A DNA stretch of 64,000 nucleotides from Favolaschia claudopus (Eukaryota > Basidiomycota > Agaricomycetes > Agaricales > Mycenaceae): assembly GCA_037176885.1 (NCBI GenBank), contig JAWWNJ010000241.1, forward strand, positions 143,048 through 207,047. The letters run 5' to 3'. The first letter of the stretch is position 1. Every line of letters starts with the position of its first letter. The position numbers were made by a program, and so were the translations under genes. Under the pieces are notes generated by a model that saw only the letters and a program-made list of their open reading frames with translations, made no database searches and was not told where the DNA came from. Positions 11,072-22,764 of the stretch are shown piece after piece.

Positions 11072-14000
11072 ATGGCGCTGTTCTCTTTCCTTGGCAGTAA
11101 CTTCTTTGACGTGCAAACCGCTGATACCTCCACTCATTTATCTCTTACGACTGCGACACGACCCTCCTCTTCTCTACCGTCTGATGTCCTGGCTGCCTCG
11201 TCATCTGCAAGCAACAGTTCTCCGAATGCTTTAGCCGACCCGTTTTCTCCAACTTGCAAACCCGCTCTGTCACCCAGCCAATTCAATGCACGCTACATCC
11301 CCAAGTCATTTGTGTATAATACTCCCATCAACCCTACTACTTTTGGAGCTGTCTACGACTCTGGATACTCGTCTCTCTCCTCTCGTTCAGTAAACTACCA
11401 CTCCCCTTCAATTCCTATGACATCCCCTTCGAATTCACCATCTGAACCGACTCCCTGTGAAAAATATCTTCAGCTCTACCAATCTGGACGCTTGCAAGCG
11501 CGCAGAAGCGATTCCAGTCACTGGGAACTCAAATGCACCATTTGCAAGAAGTGGATCAAGACCTCCGTACCTTCTAGACGTCCCTTGTCGATCCCCAACC
11601 ACTTCTCAGTCCTCGAAGGTCACACCCGGAGTCGCACCTGCACTGCATACCCTGCCAGAGCTTCAACTGCGCCTCCAATTCCTTCCCCGAGAAAAGCATC
11701 CCCCTCTATGGTGAACGAGGTCTCAAGTGACGAGGAAGATGAAGATCCTTTCCAATTTCAGTAAGTATCATCTTATTTACAGATTAACTTCACACCTGAC
11801 AATCCAAAGATACGGCCGTTCCTCTTCTCTTCCCCTCGAAGCCTCGAGTGTTCAATCAGCTCTGGGCTCGATGGTCATCGTCCAGACCTGTCCCGGCAGT
11901 CCCGTTGATTGGCCGGTGCAGGTCGGGTCGTTCACAGAGACGTTTCCATTCCATCCGATCGGAGTGCAGCCCGGCTCACTCTCGTTCGATGTGGAGATCC
12001 ATAATCGAGGCAGGAACATCGTCGCATTCTCTAAGCAGTGCAGTGGTGAAGCACAACTCAACGGCTGTTGTCCGCAATGCACGAAGATTCCCGCTGAGGT
12101 GCAGAAACTTGTCGACCTTGCTCTTCAAGCGGACTCGCGCATCAACCACCGATACTTGAGCTGGAGCCAGATTCGCAATCTCCTCGCGGATCGAACGGAG
12201 GAGATGTGCAAATGGCGACTCAAGGTAATTTGTTCGCTTAATCAAATTGCAGAGCTGATACAGGCCTTTGTAAGGTAGGGGCCACACAAATACGGTTGCC
12301 CCACGTGATTTCACCTTTTTGAGACGATGTAGTCCGTTTGACCTGTATTTGAGAAAAAATGACAAATCTGGCCCAACAGTTTTGTGCAAATACATCCTTA
12401 GGACTCACCAATCAAATTATTGAGACGATGTAGTCCGTTTGACCTGTATTTGAGAAAAAATGACAAATCTGGCCCAACAGTTTTGTGCAAATACATCCTT
12501 AGGACTCACCAATCAAATTATGGCTACGCACAGCGAGAACTGGAGGACTAGTTCCCAAATTGATCGGACACTTCTCAAATCCCATCAAATCCTTCGTTTT
12601 GCATCAATCGGGAACTAGTCTCTCAGTTCTGCAGATTTTTCCAAGTTTCAAGTGCACGCATGTAGGAGGTGTAAGTCTTCACAAAACTGTTGGGCCAAAT
12701 TTTTTATTTTCTCTCAAATACAGGTCAAACGGACTACATCTTCTCAAAAAGGTGAAATCACGTGGGGCAACCGTATTTGTGTGGCCCCTACCTTAGAGCT
12801 TGAACTCCGCGCGTAATTTCGCCACAGCCGTCCGCAAATTAGCAGACTACGGTCGGTTTATGGAAGCTATCGCCAACAATAACCTACCGCGTCTTCAACA
12901 GCTTATCAACGTCGGGATCCGTCGCGGTTCAAGCCCAAATGCTTTAATTCGTATGATCCAGTCTGCTCTTGAAGGCGTCTACCAGCCCCGTCCCGTCCTG
13001 GACTCCCGCACACTCGACATCGCCCTTCTTGTCTTTCGTCTTGGTGGTCGTAAACTACTCTATGCTGTCAATCATGGACTCGGACTCCCATCCCTGCGCA
13101 CATTGCGCAACCATATGGCCTTCACCAAGGTCATGCCGACCGTTGGCATGATCTCCGTTGAAGACATTGTCCACAATATCCGCGAGGTCGTCTTGAAGCC
13201 TCGGGCAGCTGCCGCTACCCCGCCGCCCCTCCGTGGTGTCAATCTCCTCATTGATGAGGTTGCGCTTGAGGAACGCGCTTGTCATTTCCGCCACAACAAC
13301 AGCATCGGCGATCTCTGCTGGCGTCACTCCTCAAAGGTTGATCTACAGCTCAAGACATACGATGATGCTCTGAAGATCGCTGAAAGGATCAAGACAGATG
13401 AAGTACATCTAGGCAAGGAGATGACGGTCGTCTCCGTCTCATGTTTTGGCGAATCGGGAACGTACCCCATCCTGGCGCTCCCTACATGCAAGTCCGTTGG
13501 CCCCAGCGAATCCAGCACCATCTACGAGACTGTCACCGAGGCCTGGATTGAGCATGCAGCTGTGAAAGTCGGGATGCCCTGGTCATGGTCAACAGACGGC
13601 GAGGCGTTACGACGCAAGGCAGGATACAAACAATTCGTTCGCCACAAGCTACCTCGTACTTCACCCATCTTTGGCACCCTTGCCAGTATGGCTGGTCTCA
13701 ACATTTTCACGGGTCTGCATAGCGTTACATTGGATTTTGACTACAAGCATGTTTTCAAGCGTACGTACGTTTATCTTCCCTCATCATTTTGTTGAGCGAT
13801 TCGCAGGTATATGTACACTCATTCGCTCTGCGGCGGGAATGGCTCTTTGTAATGGACGGATCATCAATCCCGCAGTCCTCACCCGATTCCTGGCACGGCT
13901 TCCTGACCAGTCCGAGGACCCAGTGCGTACACTATTGTTCCCTGACGACCCTCAAGATGTTCCTCGCGCAGTCGAATTGATGGAAGCCATCATCGAGTTC

Positions 14001-14609
14001 CTTGCATACGACTTCGGCGAGGTGAACGCAGATACAGCTGCCGACCTCGACTCCATCCGTCTTCTCGCACTCATACTCAAGTCGATCCTTGCTCCCTTCA
14101 TAACCCCGGATATGTCCCTCACCGATCAGATGACACACCTCGCCACCTACGCCCACCTCACCTTCACTCTCTTTCGCCTGAACCGGCTTACCTTCATGTC
14201 AAATCAGCTATATGGCGACTCGCAATCAATGATCAAGAACGCGTTTTTCTGCCTTGAAAAACAGCAGAAGCTCGACCCGACGAAGCCATTCTACCTATTT
14301 CAAGTCGGGGATGATCCTCTGGAACGGTTGTTTGGCAAACTCCGCATGCTAGGTAGCCATAACTCTGCAATGAGTTACTCACAAGCAATCGAGCGGCTCG
14401 GTCATGCGTGTGATCTTCAAGCGGTGTATCTGCGTCACCCGGACCTGGACCAAGGACAGCGACGTATCAGCATGACACGCTCGGAGGGTGTTGATCATCT
14501 CAATATGGTTTCGTGGACGGGACACGCAATTGCTAAGTCGACGCGGTGCACCGAGACGGTGGGCGACGATGTTGGCGTCGGTGGTAGCGTTTTACCCGGC
14601 CAACCCTGA
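11072..14609 (+). CDS. P-element-like zinc-finger transposase (putative)
   Basis: Model join(11072..11760,11810..12224,12797..13760,13807..14609), about 956 residues. The N-terminal third is Ser/Pro-rich, with a zinc-finger-like segment near residue 155 (CTICKKW ... H ... H ... C) and a second CCPQC near 314. The C-terminal part has three acidic positions spaced as in RNase-H-like transposases: D521 (NLLIDEVAL), D635 (WSTDGEALRR) and E862 (GDDPLERLFGKLR). The last resembles the Glu motif of P-element/THAP9 transposases; the assignment is inference. Splice phases agree at every junction. Intron 2 (12225-12796) was enlarged from 49 nt by MITE-1b. The last about 40 codons look frame-shifted near 14520, since two other frames continue to 14778 and 14945. 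Related proteins, in my recollection, are common and unnamed in mushroom genomes. Terminal repeats were not found. Confidence 0.6.
12273..12793. mobile_element. MITE-1 copy b, in the 3' splice site of intron 2
   Basis: A 521-bp element with about 115-bp inverted arms starting AGGTAGGGGCCACACAAATA, flanked by TA (12271-12272, 12794-12795). It went into the TA of TTTGTAG, the 3' end of intron 2 of the P-like gene, and the duplicated TA plus the following G rebuild a TAG acceptor at 12796. Confidence 0.93.
12319..12520. repeat. 101-bp tandem duplication inside MITE-1b
   Basis: The block starting TTGAGACGATGTAGTCCG occurs twice in tandem (12319-12419, 12420-12520), apparently without change. The other MITE-1 copies have it once, which accounts for most of the length difference. 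Confidence 0.9.
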
Positions 14610-14907
14610 AGCTCAAAGTTCGGCCTTCACCGCTCCACCACTTGATTTTACTCAGAGTGCACCTTCTTTCAACTGGATCTCGCGGACGTTTTCCCCGCCG
14701 ACCCATCGCTGGATGCCTCAATTGCGGCGTCCTTCATGCAGCCAGACTCCGCAACAGTTCCATCTCCGATTGCTGTGATGTCAACCTCCACACCGATTCA
14801 GCTGCCTACCCGTGCCACTCCGGCTTTTCCCTATCCACCACAACCATCTACACTTGTCCCTGGATCGCCGGAGGAGCGCCAGCAATTTTACATCCAACGT
14901 TACGGTG

Positions 14908-15508
14908 TATTCGTATCAATAAATAATAACTTCCATCGCCAATAAATTGAAGGCCCCCGAGAGGGTCTATGTGAACTCGGGGTCCTCAGAGGGCTCCTCA
15001 ATTCATTGGCACTGGAAGTTATTCTTGAAATGCTACATTAGAGAGTTTGCGGTGAGCCGCCAGAAGCCACCTGGTGGCTCCAACGGCATGCGGATTGGAG
15101 CGGCTACGTCATGTGGCGGCTCGTTCAGCGGCTCGGCGCGCGCGGTCCTTAGCACAATTTTGAGGTTGGGTACCTTGCATACTTGACAATACCTTCAGCC
15201 AATGAGAGTTCATTGTCCAAACGTGCATGATTTTTTTGAATTGAAGCAATTTCCAGCGTCAACCGAAGTCTCCGGCTCAAATGTGCGATGGCGTCAGATT
15301 TTCGAGTCGGTTTTTCTTCGTGTGTGTATGGCTCAAGATATAGATGACTAAGTACTAAGAATAGACTTGCAAAACCAAATTTGAACCAGTCTTACCAGCC
15401 ACCAAACGAGCCGCCAGACAGCATAGCCGCTCCAATCCGCATGCCATTAGAGCCGCCAGGTGGCTTCTGGCGGCTCACCGCAAACTCTCTATTTCTTGAT
15501 ACGAATGG
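14908..15508. mobile_element. fold-back element split by another MITE
   Basis: Arms 14908-14950 and 14990-15030 are inverted (AATAACTTCCATCGCCAATA against TTGGCACTGGAAGTTATT). The pairing resumes on the far side of the 449-bp MITE: TTCGTATCAA at 14908 pairs with TTGATACGAA at 15495. So a small palindromic element was later interrupted. Confidence 0.65.
15041..15489. mobile_element. 449-bp TA-flanked MITE
   Basis: Inverted arms of about 95 bp starting GAGAGTTTGCGGTGAGCCGC, with TA on each side (15039-15040, 15490-15491). A single arm start (TAGAGAGTTTGCGAGG) recurs at 44515. No coding capacity. Confidence 0.9.
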
Positions 15509-15509
15509 A

Positions 15510-17039
15510 TTTTCCAGAAACCAATCAGGAACTCAACCTCTATTGCGGCAAGAAATGGATCAGTCTGAATTGATTCCCTGGCAATTTATTCGCATTAAGA
15601 CATGTCGCATTTATAATATTGTCGGAAAAATCAAAAAGGCTTATAAGGCATTGCAGCACCTTACAGCCAAAGCTTCGAGCTTCAAAGCTCATCGAGTCAG
15701 CGTCGTCTGTACCCAACCTCGAGCGATTGCGAACAGACGGGTCCGCTTCTTCTCTTGGCAGCATCTGTTGGTTTCATGGGTTACAGGTGCATACCCCCTT
15801 CTTACCGACGATATAGAGTATCAGGCTGACTTGATGTGCCCAAGTACATACGCTCGCTAGAGTGCAATTGCCGTACGCTGGTCACACCGTCGTCGTTCGC
15901 CCATCCCCTCTCCTCGCCAATATGTCTTACCGGCTTCTCGCATGCATTTGCTTCCCATTTTTTGGCCTCTCTTTTACTCCACGGCTGCTTCCCTACCAAC
16001 AATACTCAGTGCTCGGTTGCGCTCTCTCATTCTCCCTTCGCTTTATTCCCCAGTACAGTGCTATCTCAATATCGACTGCTCGTCGGCATTCATGATCCTC
16101 AGAGCAGCTCCGACTCGGGCCGCTTCATCTTGATCCGACCTCAAACAACGCAGCACCCGTTCTGCAAGCGGACATGCAGTACTCGTCGTCTCATTGCGAC
16201 CTTTGATCAGCGTCTCGCCTGTAGCCTGCTCTACACCTTCTACGTTGTTCTCATGCCCTGCGTATTCTCAGCCGATCAAATATCTCAAGCGCTAACTGAT
16301 GTCCATCCCCAGCCCTCGTTTCCTTGCGACTACCAACCCGCTCTTAGACCACCCCTGCTTTGCCGATGCTTGCTCTCCCCTCCGTCGACCGGAGTTCCGT
16401 CAAGTTTGGCGAGCCCACGACTGGCGTGCAATCATTAGTTTCTCACCATGTTCAAGATCTTTCCCGCCGAACTTGCGAAATCGTTTCAAGATCTTTAACC
16501 GACTCTTATCGCCGGAATACCTCAATCGCTGCAAGATTTGTTCTCATGACCCCGCCACTCTCAATCCTTGACCCGGCCACCAACTTGCGCACTCGATTTC
16601 TTTCCTCTGTCAAAGTCTCAAGTCCTCGGTGGCCCGTTCCCACCCTCTCACGAAGATAAAATCTTCGCCCCGTGTCGACGTCAAACAGCAAACCATCGAA
16701 CTCAATCTCTCAAGTCGAATGAACGGTGCTCTGTTTTGAAGCCGTGGTTTCCTGCCAGGACCTGGCTACCACGTCGCGGCGGCTCAACCCTCCCTACCTC
16801 CCTGTGTCGCGACGGATGTCGGCCGTATATCCTATCTTATGACTCTTATACCGCACAAATATAATTTTTCCTTTGAGCACTATGAGCGCTATGACTATGG
16901 CTACTTTGACCAATTCTGGGTGTCTATGAATCTGATCACGGTGCACCCAGGTTTCTATGTAGCTCGGTCCTCTGCTATGACGACTTTGACGTCTATGGGG
17001 TGCCATGGCGGTCTCTGGAGGTCTTTGGCGCAGTTTCAG
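15510..17039. other. no gene recognised
   Basis: Pyrimidine-rich sequence with several overlapping short open frames (15836-16438 is the longest) but no family resemblance or consistent splicing. It may be the decayed 5' part of the Tc1 remnant that follows. Confidence 0.35.
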
Positions 17040-17560
17040 TTTTTCCTGATGAAAGAAGGATATCTTGCTGCAAAGGTCATTCCAGGCGCCTTTGACTCTT
17101 GGGATTTTTTCGATTTCGTCGCAGAACAAGTGGTTTGTCCTTCCTTTTCATTCTCAAGTCTACCTGAACATGAGCAGATTACCTCGATGAATGCGTGGCC
17201 GCAAAAACACAGTGTGCTGGTGCTCGACAACTGCCGAATTCATCACAATGAGGCGTTGCTGGACCTCCTCCAGGCAAATCGTGAGTCTTTTTCGCTCAAT
17301 CATGATCTCATCGTGCTGAGTCAATTGGGCAGACTCTCTTTTGTTGTATCTCCCACCGTATCCGCCGGACCTAGTCTTTGGCATTGCTGAGATATATTGC
17401 GGCTCATTTTCTACCTACAGTAAAGGCTTACATGCGTCGTCATGGGGCGGAGATGCTCGCAGCGAATGATCCTGTTGGTGCTATTCTTGAAGCGACTGCA
17501 TGTATCACAGCAGAGAAGGCGCAAAACTGGTTTCATCATGCAGGCTATCACTACAGTTGA
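17040..17560 (+). pseudogene. Tc1/mariner transposase remnant
   Basis: C-terminal half of a DDE_3-type transposase: GYLAAKVIPGAFDSW, then after an apparent intron NAWPQKHSVLVLDNCRIHHN (second catalytic Asp), after another intron (17281-17332) LLYLPPYPPD, and finally KAYMRRHGAEMLAAN to a stop at 17560. Between the last two blocks the segment expected to hold the third catalytic acid is garbled and the frame shifts. The N-terminal helix-turn-helix and first Asp are not found upstream. It is related to, but clearly different from, the intact transposase at 22765-23947. Confidence 0.8.
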
Positions 17561-17566
17561 ACATCT

Positions 17567-17612
17567 CATAATGCATAGCGTCCGTGGACCCCCAAGCGCT
17601 ATGCATTATGAG
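17567..17612. repeat. perfect hairpin after Tc1 remnant
   Basis: CTCATAATGCATAGCG is followed 15 nt later by its reverse complement CGCTATGCATTATGAG. It sits just after the Tc1 stop codon and may be a decayed element end. Confidence 0.6.
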
Positions 17613-17778
17613 CAATATGCATTCCTGCATACTGTCACATCGTGTGACATATGTGACATTGTCACGAATTGTGCGTTGGCGCACTCAGGGTCCAAGGTAC
17701 GCGCAATAGATACCTCCGAAATGTTATATATATTGCCCCAATTATACTCCATTCCAACCCTCCCTCTTGTGAACTCCC

Positions 17779-20700
17779 ATGGCCTCGCCGTCCTGCCAAT
17801 GCGGCAACCCGCAGGCATGCACTTGCTACATCCAACCCCCGCGTCAAAACAATTTCACAACGAATTCCTACCCCACGCCCAACGTCTTTGGCTCCTGGCC
17901 TGGCTCTCAGGCTCATGCCATGCCTCTCCCGCCTCAAGCTTTCATCCCCGGATCGCCGTATCCTCCACCACCTCCCGTCACTTTCGGTCAGACTTACGGC
18001 TTTCAAAATACATACCCCGCCTCATTTAACACCGTGATTCCTCCCCCTTCCTCTGCGGCAACCCATGCACCATTTGTCGACGCGACTAACACGATTAATG
18101 CCGGCCTCGCTCCGCCACAGCGCAAGAAGAAACGTAAAGCGAATCCCAACGCTAACTCGGCAGCTACATCGCGCACCCGTCGCCGCATCGACCCCAACTC
18201 CACCTCCGAACCGGCTGTGTTCGGGGTCGGTCCGTCTGACCCAAACGTTGCAGCGGCAGCAGCTGCCTCTGAATCAGTTTCCCATCCTTCAATCCCTCAC
18301 CCCAACTTCGGCTCTTTGGTCAATCAATCTTCGGCATCCGGAGACGATGCAACAGATGTTTGGTATTTTGTTCGAGGCGTTCACGGCGCTTCTGCGCCAA
18401 CCGTCGCACCAGAACCAACGGAAATGAAGGAAGATCGACCGGATAAAAAGGTGTTTTCCCATTTGTCGTGCCGCCTCTGTCCGTGAGTGTTCAAGTGTGT
18501 TCTGTTTTTGTTTTCGCTATCTGAACCCTTCCATCGTTAGATTTCCGAAATGGAAGGCATGGAAGAATGGTCCTGGACAAACCAAGACCATCCGAAATCA
18601 TCTTGAGGGAGAACATGGCAAAGTTTGGAAGGATATGGTCATCCTGAAGGGGCTCAAGAATTGGGATATTCTCGCAAAGGCGCCGAAGACTCCGGGAGAG
18701 CGAGAGGAATTTTCTATTCCCGGATTCTACGAACGATTGGTTAAGTGGATCGCTGTTGATGATCAGGTTGGTGCTATCTCATCATTGTTTCTTGCGATTC
18801 TGATATATTTGTTTAGTCTCTGGACGTGGTGGACTGTCCCGAGCTCCGTGATCTCCTCCTCTCTATTGGGACTCAATTAGAGGACAAGGACATTCCACAT
18901 CGCACGAAGTTATCAGAATTGATTGTCAAACAGTTCCAGGCCGAATAAGGTAGGGGCCACACAACGGTTGCCCCACGTGATTTCACCTTTTTGAGAAGAT
19001 GTAGTCCGTTTGACCTGTATTCGAGAGAAAATGAAAAATCTGGCCCAACAGTTTTGTGCAAGTACATCCTTAGGACTTACCAATCAAATTATGGCTACGC
19101 ACAGCGAGAACTGGAGAACTAGTTCCCAAATTGATCGGAGATTTCACAAATCCCATCAAATCCTTCGTTTTGCATCAATCGGGAACTAGTCTCTCAGTTC
19201 TGCAGATTTTTCCAAGTTTTACGTGCACGCATGTAGGAAGTGTAAGTCTTCACAAAACTGTTGGGCCAGATTTTTCATTTTCTCTCAAATACAGGTCAAA
19301 CGGACTACATCTTCTCAAAAAGGTGAAATCACGTGGGGCAACCGTATTTGTGTGGCCCCTACCTTATCAGTTAATGATTCATGAAATACAGGTATGTCAT
19401 GTCATATTCTAACGATTCACCTTCTAATTATATGCGCAGAACTCGCTTGGGCGACAGTCTTACACCCAGGACGTGTGGAGTCGCGAAAATCTTGACTCGC
19501 ATCTGGGGATTACCGCGCACTACATCGTCCGAGACGCGAATGGGCACCTTGTACTTAAGACTCGGCTCGTTGCTTTTCGTCGATTGGATGGGAGACACAC
19601 CGGTCAAAATATCGCCAAAATCTTTGTACAAGTTTTGAAGGAGATTGGTTGTTTGCACAAAGTAAGTCACATAGAGTTGTGAATTGAACCGCTTGCTGAT
19701 GATAACTCAGCTCGGAATGATTACATGCGACAATGCTAGCAACAATAACACATGCATGGTGTATATTGCGCAAGAGCTCGCCGTGCTCGGAATTCCTTTC
19801 GATGCGGAAGGGAACAGAATTCGGTGAGTTTTAATGATTTATTCCCGAGTCTGAGGGCTAACCGTGTTCAGCTGTTTTCCGCATGTCGTCAATATTGCTG
19901 TCAAAGCCGCTCTCGCAACACTTCCCGAATTACCTGCTCCTCAAGATGGTGTCGATTCGGACAACTACGGCACGCCGATTCCCGAGGCACTGAAGCAGGA
20001 TGTCGGGTATTGGGAGGCGCTAAGAAAAAATCCAGTCAAACAAACTCGTACACTCGTTACATCGTGCCGAGCGTCTGGTCAACGACGGGATAATTTTAAG
20101 GAGACGATAGAACGTGGCAACGAGGAGCTGCGCGTCATACAGCTCTTGCAAGATGTCGACACGCGTTGGTCGGCTACGTTCTTGATGATAGACCGGTATC
20201 TTGAGCAAGATTTGGTTTGTTCTATTGTTTTTTCTTGCCAGTAGTGATTGAATTTGACTTGGAATTTCGTTTAGGCTGTTGAGGCATTTCTCGATGACCC
20301 AATGCAAGTCGAAATTTCGGATGATCGACTCGATCCAGTCACCAAGACTGTTCTCATCGACATTCGGCGGTTTTTACAGGTTCCGCATCTTGTCCAGGAG
20401 ATAGTCTCTGCGGAGAAAGCACCTACCCTGTCCTATGTGCTTCCACTCTACGAGCAGCTCATTGCCGCCCTCAAGCTTCTTGCACGAGAGCTCCCGAAAA
20501 TCAGTCTCGGTATCAACGCCGCTGTCGACAAATTCACAGAATATCTTGGGATGTCTCGGCGCACTCGAATGTATGCGCTAGCGATGGGTAATTACTTCCT
20601 TGTTTGTCTCTTAATTCGCTTCAATCACTCATATTTAACTTTCAGTTCTAAATCCGACGACAAAACTCCAGTGGCTAAGGGACAACTGGTCTTCATCAGA

Positions 20701-21533
20701 TGCTGAAGAAGCCAGAACCTGGATTCGTGCAGCGGTGCGTCCCAACTTTCACATTATACTGCGCTACTGACAAACTCCCAAGATGCTGGAGTACCGCCGG
20801 GAGTTCCGCGCTCACCAGAACTCTCCGAGCACTGTGCACATACCTTCGACCGCCAGCCGCCGCGCTGTTCACACGCCGTCTGCATCCCATGCCGCTCGTG
20901 CCCAGAAATCTGGGTTTGCGAAGCTTGGTGCTCTTGTAAAAGAGCTGTCTGCTTCCGACATCGAATCCCCACCGAGTACTCGAAGTCCGCAGCCGCTTTC
21001 GGAGGAAGAGCAAGTAGAGGCAGAGCGCCGTGCTGCTGCCGAAGATGAACATATTGTCGATGCGGAGCTGAATGACTATGAGAAGGAGGGTTTGCTGGGA
21101 GGCTCGGACCCAGAGTATGAGGACCTTGACTTGCTCCGCTACTGGGAGGTGAGTTTAAGTATGTTCTTATACAATGTTGGTCTGAAAAATGTTGCAGGCT
21201 CGTCAATATCGGTTCCGTTACCTATTTCGCGTGGCGCTTGATGTATTGCCTGTTCAGGCTTCTGCGGTACCATGCGAGCGTGTTTTCTCTTCCAGCAAGG
21301 ACACAGATGCCTCCCTACGCAACAGTCTCTCCCCCGAGATGATGGAAATGCTCCAGATTCTCAAATTTATTTATCGACAGGATCGCATCAAATTTTGCGA
21401 GGACTTCGTCGTAACTGAGGAAGATCTGTCTGTTGTTGATATTGACCCTGATGTAGCAGAAAGGTTGATTGCGGCAGGGCGTACTCAAGAGCTTGAGGAT
21501 CTTATAGAATCTTCCTGGGCTTCGCCCGTTTGA
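17779..21533 (+). CDS. hAT transposase, open except for one MITE insertion
   Basis: Ten exons: 17779-18482, 18541-18766, 18817-19391 (containing MITE-1c), 19440-19661, 19711-19823, 19872-20214, 20275-20587, 20646-20734, 20783-21148, 21198-21533. Removing 18948-19366 restores exon 3 in phase (FQAEYQLMIHE) and gives 955 residues without a stop or frameshift. It would cut and rejoin DNA at hAT ends. Seen: Pro-rich N-terminus, basic KKKRK, BED-type zinc finger near 230-262 (CRLC ... H4xH), catalytic-type D443 (CDNASNN), D570 (DVDTRWSAT), E871 (PCERVFSS) and the hAT dimerisation block RYWEARQYRFRYLFRVALDV. As it stands the MITE puts a TAA after residue 353, so the present gene cannot make the full protein unless the MITE is excised. 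Element ends were not found. Confidence 0.9.
18948..19364. mobile_element. MITE-1 copy c, in hAT exon 3
   Basis: A 417-bp copy with both inverted arms intact, flanked by TA (18946-18947, 19365-19366). It closely matches MITE-1b without the tandem duplication. Its first codon in the hAT frame is a stop. Confidence 0.95.
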
Positions 21534-21744
21534 TTTTTGCGTTGTATTCACTTATATAATCATTGTGCTTTGTATTGTTCCATAATTTACTCATAAACTG
21601 TATAGTCTTTTATTGCATATGTTTATTGTACTTATTGGAGAATTGTAGCACATTTTAGAGGTGCATACGAGGTCAAAACAGTGCAATGCAGCTCAAAACG
21701 AGGAGACGGGGAACCGTGGGACGGAAACTTCCATTTATGGATGT

Positions 21745-21850
21745 CGGCTCCGAGCTGCCTCGGCCCAACTCCGAGCTCGAGCGAGCTGATGGGCAATCAC
21801 CTCGAGCTCAGCTCCAACTCAGCTCCCGGCAGCACTACTCCTGGCCTTTC
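21745..21850. repeat. GAGCTC word cluster
   Basis: CGAGCT/AGCTCG words in both orientations, ending at GGCAGCACTA. This looks like the subterminal region of a hAT-type element downstream of the hAT gene, but the matching left end was not found, so whether it belongs to that gene is open. Confidence 0.45.
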
Positions 21851-21989
21851 TTCCTGTGCCAAGCCTCCTCAAACAAGAGACTCATGGGGGAAGATGGCTC
21901 CTGAGAGGAAGTTTTTGCTGGCGGCGCTGTCCATGATGCCCACTTTGAATAGGGTACTTTGCAACTGGCAGCTGACGCCTTGGATGGAG

Positions 21990-22333
21990 TATCTCAGAAT
22001 TTGCGTGTCTCTTTTTCTTCGATGTTTGCCAGCGTGTACGAATGGTATGAGTCCACGATTCGGAGATGGAGTCCCACACGTAGCCTGCTGCGAGCATCTG
22101 TCGATCCTCCAATTCGCGGAAGCACTGCTTTTCATGCTGCGATGACAGGAGAGCATCAAGCTTCCTTTTCAATTCTAACTCGTTTTTCTGCCGAAGCCAG
22201 AGCGGTTGGGCCCATCGAGGAAGAGAATTCAGCTCCGCTTCAGGAACCCCACAGCATTCTGGGTTAAGATCGAATGAAGGAGGCTCGGTGTTAAGTGACC
22301 CTGATTCTGGCTTCGATGGGGCTGCTTTTTTTC
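21990..22333 (-). pseudogene. minus-strand coding fragment, unidentified
   Basis: A continuous minus-strand frame with normal composition from about 22333 to 21990: pieces such as FDLNPECCGVPEAELNSLPR and WLRQKNELELKRKLDALLSS, a predicted helix. No start codon or terminal stop can be placed with confidence and the family is not recognised. Confidence 0.4.
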
Positions 22334-22617
22334 ATGGGTCATTGACAGGCCTTTGAAGGTCAGATAGGCACAGATCTAACCGCATTTTCTTCGGAGATGT
22401 CCAGGGTATATTAGACTGGTGTACCGAGTAATGCCAGGGTAACCTTGGTTCGTTTTGGTGGGGGAAAGCATGAGCCTGAACAAAGCCTGAAGGAGCAACG
22501 TGTTTCTCATCACGTGCCTCATCGCCCAGTACTGTACCATTTCGACCAAAGATTCATCAAACTTATGTAATTTCTCAGTCCGAGATGCCCGAAAAATTTT
22601 GTTTTGAATTATCGCTA

Positions 22618-22660
22618 TTTTGGAAACGATAGACAGTTTCGATTTTTTAGCTGAGTTCGG
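22618..22660 (+). repeat. left terminal inverted repeat
   Basis: 43 bp, identical in reverse complement to 25785-25827; the transposase start codon lies 104 bp further in. Confidence 0.95.
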
Positions 22661-22764
22661 CAACTCCCGGCAGACCTGTCATATAATTATTTTTAGCTAC
22701 AGCTCAGCTCCATCATGACGACGAGCGTTCCCCGCCAAATACAGATACTCTCCTCACTCTCACC

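Noticed and set aside
15836..16438. 200-codon plus-strand frame
   Set aside because: Three frames are open over the same pyrimidine-rich stretch, with no family resemblance; composition explains it.
21745..21850. GAGCTC cluster as the right end of the hAT element whose gene ends at 21533
   Set aside because: No matching end or 8-bp duplication was found upstream of 17779, so the link is unproven.
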